This document shows, piece by piece, positions 1-3,976 of a stretch of 5,972 nucleotides of DNA (the stretch's first letter is position 1; every line of letters begins with the position of its first letter). Below the pieces are notes generated by a model. That model did not search any database, was not told where the DNA came from, and worked only from the letters and a program-made list of their open reading frames with translations. Both the position numbers and the translations under genes were made by a program. This DNA comes from CAZXBB01 sp964638815 (GTDB lineage: Bacteria > Planctomycetota > Phycisphaerae > Phycisphaerales > SM1A02), in assembly GCA_964638815.1 (NCBI GenBank), contig CAZXBB010000260.1:1-5972 (forward strand), written 5' to 3'.

Positions 1-103
1 GGGATCGAGCCGGCGTGAGCTTCCGGCCGCGCCCGGCGCGGCGCGCCTGGCTCGGCGCGCTCGGCTCGGCGCGCCTGGCGCGGCGCGCCCCGGCCCCGCG
101 CGC
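1..103. other. Non-coding, GC-rich segment downstream of gene 1
   Basis: No convincing gene is seen here. An open frame on the plus strand crosses this stretch, but its translation is almost entirely Arg, Ala, Pro and Ser and it continues antisense through the dockerin-coding end of gene 1, as expected of a shadow in GC-rich DNA. The stretch is dominated by the 14-bp tandem repeat annotated separately. The gene that lies to the left of the window is not visible. Confidence 0.7.
39..94. repeat. 14-bp tandem repeat, four units, GC-rich
   Basis: Four consecutive 14-bp units fill 39-52, 53-66, 67-80 and 81-94. All four begin with CGGCGCGC and differ only in the last six bases (CTGGCT, TCGGCT, CTGGCG, CCCGGC). 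A more degenerate unit (about 10 of 14 bases) may precede them at 25-38. Three units contain the 8-bp palindrome GGCGCGCC (40-47, 68-75, 82-89), so copies can pair with one another as hairpins. The array starts 10 bp beyond the stop codon of gene 1, on the side where its transcript would end. A role in transcription termination or mRNA 3'-end protection is possible, but there is no T-tract. Simple slippage expansion is equally likely. Confidence 0.8.
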
Positions 104-1414
104 TCACTCCGCGCACGGCCCCCACGCGCCGAGCACGATGAGGAGGTCGGTGAATCCGACGGCGCTGTTCGTGTCGAGGTCGGCGGGGCAGGTGGGCATG
201 CACGGCCCCCACGCGGCGAGGAGCGCGAGCACGTCGCCGAAGCCCACGACGCCGTCGCGGTCGAGGTCCGGGCGGCAGGCATCGGCGAACGCGTAAAGCC
301 GGCGGTCGCGGCAGACGACGTAGAGCGTGCCGTCGGGTCCCAGCATGGGCGAGGAGTGCGTGTTGTGCGGCATCTCGTACGTCCAGCGCTCACTGCCATC
401 CGGGTTCAAAGCGATCACGCGTCCGAGATTCGGCGCGCCGCTGGCGCAGAAGTAGATCACACCATCACCGTCGATGATCGGCGCCGAATTGAGACTGATG
501 TTGGGGACGTATTGCCAGAGTTCTGCGCCTTCCGGCGAGACCGCGAATGCTCGCGAGTTCGTGGCGCCGACTGAGGTACCGAAGTAAACGGTTCCGTCGT
601 GTCCGATGGCGACGGCCCCGCGGATCGCCCTCGTCGGTCCGAACCGCCACGCTTCTTCCCCGGTCACCGCGTCGACCGCGTAAAGGACGCTGTCGCGAGA
701 GCCGATGTAGAACCGCCCGTCGTGGAAGGGCGTGACCCCGAACAGCTCGAGGTTCGTCGGGAAGACCCACCTCTGCTGGGTCGTAAGCAAATCGAGCAGC
801 ACCGCGTCGGAGTTCGTGTGGACGAGCAGCGACTCGCCGGCCACGAGCGTGGGCGACGCATAAGAGAGGTCGTCCAGGTCGCTGCTCCAGACGAGCTCGC
901 CGTCGGCGGCGCGGCGCGCCGTGACGAGGCCCCCGCGGTCGATGACGTAGACGGTGCCGCTGCCGTCGACCACCGGCGACATGTCGAAACCGTCGGGGGA
1001 CACGAAGCTCCAGATCTCCTCGCCGGTCGCGGCGTCGGCGCAGACGAATGGGCGGTCCAGGTCCGTGACGCCCCAGAAGACGCGGTCCTGCCACACTGCG
1101 GGTGCCGCCGGGACAATGTCACTCCCCGGCGTGGGCCACTGCCAGAGCACTTCGACCGCGAGAGCGTCGATCGCCGTAACGCCGTTCTTTCGGCCGACGA
1201 ATATCCGGCCGGCGTCGTCCATGACCGCGCTCGACCAGATGACCGCGTCGAACTGGTCGTAGAACTCGACCGACCAGATCAGCTCTGGAGTGCGCGGTCC
1301 GCGTACCTCAGTCCTTCCGAGGCGGGTCACGGTGCGGCCCAGGAACGGCCACGGATAGTCTGTGCCGCCTCCCGCGGCGATCGCGGCGGCGGCGGCGAAG
1401 TCGAGGAAGGTCAT
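104..1414 (-). CDS. PQQ-like beta-propeller protein with C-terminal GC-type dockerin repeats
   Basis: The 436-residue product is predicted to be an exported beta-propeller. From about residue 68 to 378 there are seven or eight blades of the PQQ-like type, each with a strand such as GTVYFG, GRFYIGS or GTLYVV, followed by a residue pattern like LYAVDAVTGEEAWRF (residues 244-258). Residues 380-405 and 409-434 are two dockerin-like repeats. Each is bounded by cysteines (C380/C405, C409/C434), has an EF-hand-type loop beginning DLD, and ends AWGPC. The C-terminal dockerin is taken to be a sorting or anchoring module, as in related planctomycete proteins. No catalytic residues are recognisable, and the PQQ-like fold alone does not imply PQQ binding or dehydrogenase activity; a binding or scaffold role is more likely. 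ATG at 1414 was chosen because a GAGG sits 7 nt upstream and the upstream frame reads as non-coding Arg-rich sequence. The N-terminus (FLDFAAAAAIAAGGG) is hydrophobic but lacks the usual basic residues of a signal peptide, so export is plausible rather than shown. The gene is transcribed divergently from gene 2. Confidence 0.88.
   Translation of the reverse strand: MTFLDFAAAAAIAAGGGTDYPWPFLGRTVTRLGRTEVRGPRTPELIWSVEFYDQFDAVIWSSAVMDDAGRIFVGRKNGVTAIDALAVEVLWQWPTPGSDIVPAAPAVWQDRVFWGVTDLDRPFVCADAATGEEIWSFVSPDGFDMSPVVDGSGTVYVIDRGGLVTARRAADGELVWSSDLDDLSYASPTLVAGESLLVHTNSDAVLLDLLTTQQRWVFPTNLELFGVTPFHDGRFYIGSRDSVLYAVDAVTGEEAWRFGPTRAIRGAVAIGHDGTVYFGTSVGATNSRAFAVSPEGAELWQYVPNISLNSAPIIDGDGVIYFCASGAPNLGRVIALNPDGSERWTYEMPHNTHSSPMLGPDGTLYVVCRDRRLYAFADACRPDLDRDGVVGFGDVLALLAAWGPCMPTCPADLDTNSAVGFTDLLIVLGAWGPCAE
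113..277 (-). repeat. Internal duplication encoding the two dockerin-like repeats
   Basis: Two 78-bp copies, 113-190 and 200-277, lie 87 bp apart in register (29 codons: 26-residue repeat plus a three-residue MPT linker). They match at about 70% of positions by hand alignment, including a perfect 16-bp block at 113-128 and 200-215 that encodes the AWGPC end. The membrane-distal copy has a full DLDRDGVVGFGD calcium-type loop. The C-terminal copy reads DLDTNSAVGFTD, in which the usual loop glycine is replaced by serine. The two-copy arrangement is what a dockerin normally has. Confidence 0.8.
215..312 (-). repeat. Copy A of a 98-bp direct repeat (intact, inside gene 1)
   Basis: This segment encodes residues 368-400 of gene 1, from the last propeller strand (CRDRRLYAF) into the first dockerin repeat (up to ALLA). 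It is repeated in the same orientation at 2902-2998, with 90 of 98 columns identical by hand alignment, seven substitutions (at 221, 248, 272, 281, 296, 297 and 302) and one single-base gap. This copy is the functional one because it is in frame within an otherwise intact gene. Confidence 0.85.
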
Positions 1415-1421
1415 GACGCAG

Positions 1422-1425
1422 CCTC
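1422..1425 (-). promoter_or_regulatory. Shine-Dalgarno-like GAGG for gene 1
   Basis: On the minus strand GAGG lies 7 nt before the ATG at 1414. This supports that start over the longer open frame, which would reach back into gene 2 on the opposite strand. Confidence 0.6.
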
Positions 1426-1501
1426 GGTTCGGGCTTGAGGTTCGCCCCGCGTCGATCGTACATCGGGGAAGACCCGTCGCACGCCAAATCCACTTCGGGC
1501 G

Positions 1502-1515
1502 CACGATTCGTCGTG
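1502..1515. other. Short dyad CACGA-TTCG-TCGTG in the divergent region
   Basis: A perfect 5-bp inverted repeat encloses TTCG. It could be an operator half-site pair, or in plus-strand RNA a small hairpin with a UUCG-type loop. It sits roughly midway between the two start codons. It is short enough to occur by chance, so no function is assigned. Confidence 0.3.
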
Positions 1516-1602
1516 TCAGGAGCGTTTTGGCATCCCCTCCCCCTGGGGCGCCGGCAGCAACGCGACAATGGGATCCACACGCCCGATCCACGAAACCGGA
1601 AC

Positions 1603-1607
1603 AGGGA
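1603..1607 (+). promoter_or_regulatory. Shine-Dalgarno-like AGGGA for gene 2
   Basis: AGGGA lies 7 nt upstream of the ATG at 1615, the same spacing as for gene 1. The ATG is immediately followed by a good signal peptide, so both cues agree on this start and exclude the further upstream in-frame ATG at 1435. Confidence 0.65.
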
Positions 1608-1614
1608 TCTCCCC

Positions 1615-2982
1615 ATGACCACCAACCGATCCAGACCATACGTAGCCGCGATTCTGCTATCGCTGCTCTCATCGACCGCGTCAGGCCAGGATCCCCTCGC
1701 ACGGACGCGCACGGTCGATCCCTCGGGCAACGCGGACTGGGAGATGATCCAGGAGGCGATCGATGATATCCCCGACGACCCCTCCGTCCGCTGGACCGTC
1801 CTCGTCTACGCCGGCACATACCCGGAGGCGATCGTGCTCGGCGACGAGAAGAAGAACGTCGACATCGTCGGCGTCGATCGCGATGCCGTCGTCATCAGCG
1901 CGCCGGCGGACAGCGACGCCATCACGATCAAGGGCGTCGGCGCGCGGAACAACACCATCCGGAACCTGACGATCAGGACGAACGACGCGAGCGTGGGCGA
2001 GGGACGGGGGATCGTGATCGACAAGGAGGGCACAGGCGACGACCCGAGTGGCGTGCGCATCGTCGGCGTCACGATCGAGACGCAGGCGGCGAACTCCGAC
2101 GGCGTCTACGTCGATGGCGACGTGGCGGGCGGCTTCGTGTTCCGGGACGTCGCGATCGTCGCGGCGTCGGACGCGAGCCGGGGAATCCACTTCGCCGGCG
2201 CGGTGAGCCACGTCGAGATCACCGGCACGTCGATCACGACGGGCGACGGGCACGCGATCGAGATCCTCAACAGCGGGACGACCGCGCCGGAGGACTTCCG
2301 CCTCACGAACGTCACTCTCACCACGGGGAGCTCATCGGCGGACGGAGTGCACGCGAAGGCGATCGATGGACTGGCGGTGCGGAACTGCGAGATCCGAAGC
2401 GGTGGAGACGCCCTCAGCATCGATGCAGATTCCGGCATTTACCCGAGCGGCGTCGCGCTGACCAACGTCACCGCGGAGGCGGGTTCTCGCTCGCTTTGGG
2501 GCAAGATCAAGGGCTTCACCATCGACGGCTGCCGGCTGATCGGCGGGACGATGGGCCTGAGCCTCGAGCTTGCCGAGGACGGCGTCGTCACGTCGTCTGA
2601 GATTCGCGGCAAGGGAATCGCCTTTGAGCTTGCGAACGCGACGAGGAACACAGCTCGCGATTGCCTGATTGTGGCGCAGGGCGAGGTTGACAGCGGTGGG
2701 CTGAACGGGTTGCGCGTGGACACGTCCTCCCCAGGGAACGAGAACCCCCTGACGGTCATCGCGAGCCGGATCGAAGCGCGCAACGGCGGCGAGGGTTACG
2801 CGCGCGCCGTGTTCGTGGACGCGTCGCCGGTCATACTCATCGACTGCGAGATGATTGCAGTGACGACGTACAAGACGGATGCCGGCGAGGAAGACGGCGT
2901 GGGCGAGAAGCGCGAGCACGTCGCCGAAGCCCACCACGCCGTCGCGGTCGAGGTCCGGCCGGCAGGCGTCGGCGACGCGTAG
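1615..2982 (+). CDS. Secreted right-handed beta-helix protein, pectinesterase-like N-terminus
   Basis: The product has 455 residues. Residues 1-24 form a Sec signal peptide: basic N-region (NRSR), hydrophobic core (VAAILLSLL), and probable cleavage after TASG, before Q25. Residues 32-95 resemble the N-terminal module of pectinesterase-like beta-helices: TVDPSGNADWEMIQEAID, then VLVYAGTYPEAIVL, then KKNVDIVGV. Residues 96-420 form short beta-strand rungs (TIRNLTI, GVRIVGVTI, DFRLTNVTL, GLAVRNCEI, FTIDGCRLI, VILIDCEM) typical of parallel beta-helices. The catalytic signatures of pectin methylesterase (QDTL-, DFIFG- and GRPW-type motifs) are not visible, so a binding or structural role is more likely than esterase activity. 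The last 34 residues (from D422) do not look like beta-helix. Most of them (about residue 430 onward) are the antisense reading of a dockerin-coding relic, so the natural C-terminus may have been replaced. Unlike divergent gene 1, it has no dockerin of its own. Gene 3 follows 38 nt later on the same strand. Confidence 0.85.
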   Translation: MTTNRSRPYVAAILLSLLSSTASGQDPLARTRTVDPSGNADWEMIQEAIDDIPDDPSVRWTVLVYAGTYPEAIVLGDEKKNVDIVGVDRDAVVISAPADSDAITIKGVGARNNTIRNLTIRTNDASVGEGRGIVIDKEGTGDDPSGVRIVGVTIETQAANSDGVYVDGDVAGGFVFRDVAIVAASDASRGIHFAGAVSHVEITGTSITTGDGHAIEILNSGTTAPEDFRLTNVTLTTGSSSADGVHAKAIDGLAVRNCEIRSGGDALSIDADSGIYPSGVALTNVTAEAGSRSLWGKIKGFTIDGCRLIGGTMGLSLELAEDGVVTSSEIRGKGIAFELANATRNTARDCLIVAQGEVDSGGLNGLRVDTSSPGNENPLTVIASRIEARNGGEGYARAVFVDASPVILIDCEMIAVTTYKTDAGEEDGVGEKREHVAEAHHAVAVEVRPAGVGDA

Positions 2983-2998
2983 TGCCGCCGGTCGCGGC
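2902..2998 (-). pseudogene. Degraded dockerin-coding fragment (copy B of the gene 1 repeat)
   Basis: On the minus strand this 97-bp piece encodes RDRRHYA, then, after a one-base deletion near 2975, ADACRPDLDRDGVVGFGD and VLALLA. This matches residues 368-400 of gene 1, with a single conservative-context change (L373 to H). It lacks the rest of the propeller upstream and the AWGPC end downstream. Six of the seven substitutions relative to copy A lie at third positions of the dockerin codons, so the two copies diverged while both were coding on this strand. The frame was broken later. It overlaps the last codons and stop of gene 2 and ends 22 bp before the start of gene 3. It could be the remnant of a deleted paralogue of gene 1 or a short duplicated fragment. 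Confidence 0.8.
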
Positions 2999-3020
2999 TC
3001 TGGGCCCCTACGCTGTCGTC

Positions 3021-3941
3021 ATGCGCGTCGTCTCGCTCCTCCCGTCGGCAACCGAGATGCTCTGCGAAATCGGCGCCGACGATCTCCTCGTCGGCCGCTC
3101 GCACGAATGCGACGAGCCGGCCTCGATCGCGCACTTGCCCGTGCTCACCGGGCAGCGGACCGTCGCCACGACGAGCGCGGACATCGACCGGCAGGTGCGC
3201 GAGACACTTGGCGGCGCCGAGCGCAGCAGCACGTCTCTGTACACGCTCGACGCCGGACTCCTGCGCGAGCTTGCCCCGGACGTCATCCTCACGCAGGATC
3301 TCTGCGAGGTGTGCTCGATCGACCTCGAGACCGTCCGCCGCATCGCCGCCGATGTCGAGCCGGTCCCGGTGATCGTCTCGCTCGATCCGAAGACGGTCGA
3401 GGCGATGCTCGACGACGTGCTGCGGGTCGGGCGCGCCGTGGGACGCGAGACCGCGGCGCACCGCGCGATGGTCCGCCTGCGCGACCGCTACTGGACGGCC
3501 GTCGATTACGTGAACCCGTACGCGAACGGCGCCGAGGTCGCGTTCCTCGAGTGGATGGACCCCCTCTTCGCCGCGGGGCACTGGACACCCGGGCTCATCG
3601 AGGCCGCGGGCGGTCGCCACTCGCTCAACCCGGCGGGCGCGAAGTCGCGGCGCATCGAGCCGGAGGATCTCGTGGCGTCGATGCCCGACCGACTCATCGT
3701 CTGCCCCTGCGGCTACGACCTCGCCGCGATCCGGCGCGAGATCGGTTCGCTCACGTCGCAGCGCTGGTGGCGCGCCCTCCCCGCCGTTGACGAGGGCAAC
3801 GTGATGCTGGTGGACGGCAACCGGATGTTCAACCGTCCGGGCCCGCGTCTGATCGAGGCGTTCCGCTGGCTCGTCGCGTGGCTGAACGACCGGCCGGAAG
3901 TGCTGCCGCCGGGATTCCCCGCCGAGCCGCTGAGCCGCTGA
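3021..3941 (+). CDS. BtuF-like cobalamin-binding-type protein (COG0614 fold), no signal peptide
   Basis: The 306-residue product belongs to the periplasmic-binding-protein class III fold used by vitamin B12 and iron-complex receptors. The N-terminus RVVSLLPSATEMLCEIG and the GRSHECDEP segment (residues 25-33) are hallmarks of the group commonly annotated 'cobalamin-binding protein'. Further conserved-looking segments are TQDLCEVC (91-98), HWTPGLIEAAGG (187-198), VCPCGYDL (227-234) and FNRPGPRLIEA (270-280). H28, C30, C95, C98, C228 and C230 are candidates for a metal or corrinoid site. There is no signal peptide or lipobox: the protein starts directly on the first strand of the fold, so a cytoplasmic location is inferred. 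No BtuC- or BtuD-type genes are in the window. ATG 3021 was chosen over the in-frame GTG at 2982, which would add 13 residues (PPVAALGPYAVV) from the relic and overlap the gene 2 stop. No clear Shine-Dalgarno precedes it. The ligand is not established. Confidence 0.85.
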   Translation: MRVVSLLPSATEMLCEIGADDLLVGRSHECDEPASIAHLPVLTGQRTVATTSADIDRQVRETLGGAERSSTSLYTLDAGLLRELAPDVILTQDLCEVCSIDLETVRRIAADVEPVPVIVSLDPKTVEAMLDDVLRVGRAVGRETAAHRAMVRLRDRYWTAVDYVNPYANGAEVAFLEWMDPLFAAGHWTPGLIEAAGGRHSLNPAGAKSRRIEPEDLVASMPDRLIVCPCGYDLAAIRREIGSLTSQRWWRALPAVDEGNVMLVDGNRMFNRPGPRLIEAFRWLVAWLNDRPEVLPPGFPAEPLSR

Positions 3942-3976
3942 CCGCCCGGGCCGGGCCGGCACGCGCGGAGCGACGG
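3942..3976. terminator. Convergent intergenic gap with a short GC hairpin
   Basis: These 35 bp separate the stop codons of gene 3 and clpB, which face each other. GCCCG (3944-3948) and CGGGC (3952-3956) can form a 5-bp stem with a 3-nt loop readable in both directions. There is no T-run on either strand, so this is at best a weak intrinsic terminator; Rho-type termination is also possible. Confidence 0.3.

Larger units (their letters stand above)
1415..1614. promoter_or_regulatory. Divergent intergenic region between gene 1 and gene 2
   Basis: The 200 bp between two divergent start codons must hold the promoters, or any shared control sites, of both genes. I find no strong -35/-10 pair in either direction; weak candidates such as TTGAGG near 1436 followed by TACATC are not convincing. 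The DNA around 1483-1520 is less GC-rich than the surroundings and contains the small dyad annotated separately. Near the start of gene 2 the heptamer GATCCAC occurs twice, 13 bp apart. Each gene has its own Shine-Dalgarno-like element at the edge of this region. Confidence 0.55.

Noticed and set aside
599..1438. 279-codon open frame on the plus strand opposite gene 1
   Set aside because: The translation is rich in Arg, Asp, Glu, Val and Pro, with no recognisable domain. It mirrors the codon structure of the PQQ-like gene in high-GC DNA.
1415..1819. Extension of the gene 1 reading frame upstream, adding 135 residues
   Set aside because: The added part is Arg-, Gly- and Pro-rich, lies antisense to the start of gene 2 and its signal peptide, and has no domain character. 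The ATG at 1414 has its own Shine-Dalgarno.
2332..2937. Minus-strand frame starting MVGFGDVLALLA, considered as a dockerin gene
   Set aside because: Only the first dozen residues are dockerin; the remainder is antisense to the gene 2 beta-helix. This orientation would put the dockerin at an N-terminus, which is not how such genes are built.
215..2998. The A/B direct repeats as the ends of a mobile element or integron-like unit
   Set aside because: The repeats are coding sequence for a dockerin, with no transposase, integrase or target-site duplication between or beside them.
2982..3020. GTG start for gene 3 overlapping the gene 2 stop as evidence of translational coupling
   Set aside because: The added residues come from the relic and are not a signal peptide. 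The family normally begins at the RVVSLLPSATE strand, matching ATG 3021.
2796..3962. 388-codon open frame on the minus strand opposite gene 3
   Set aside because: It is antisense to a clearly recognisable BtuF-like protein. The composition is His- and Arg-rich with no domains, and in the relic it reads the wrong frame of the dockerin.
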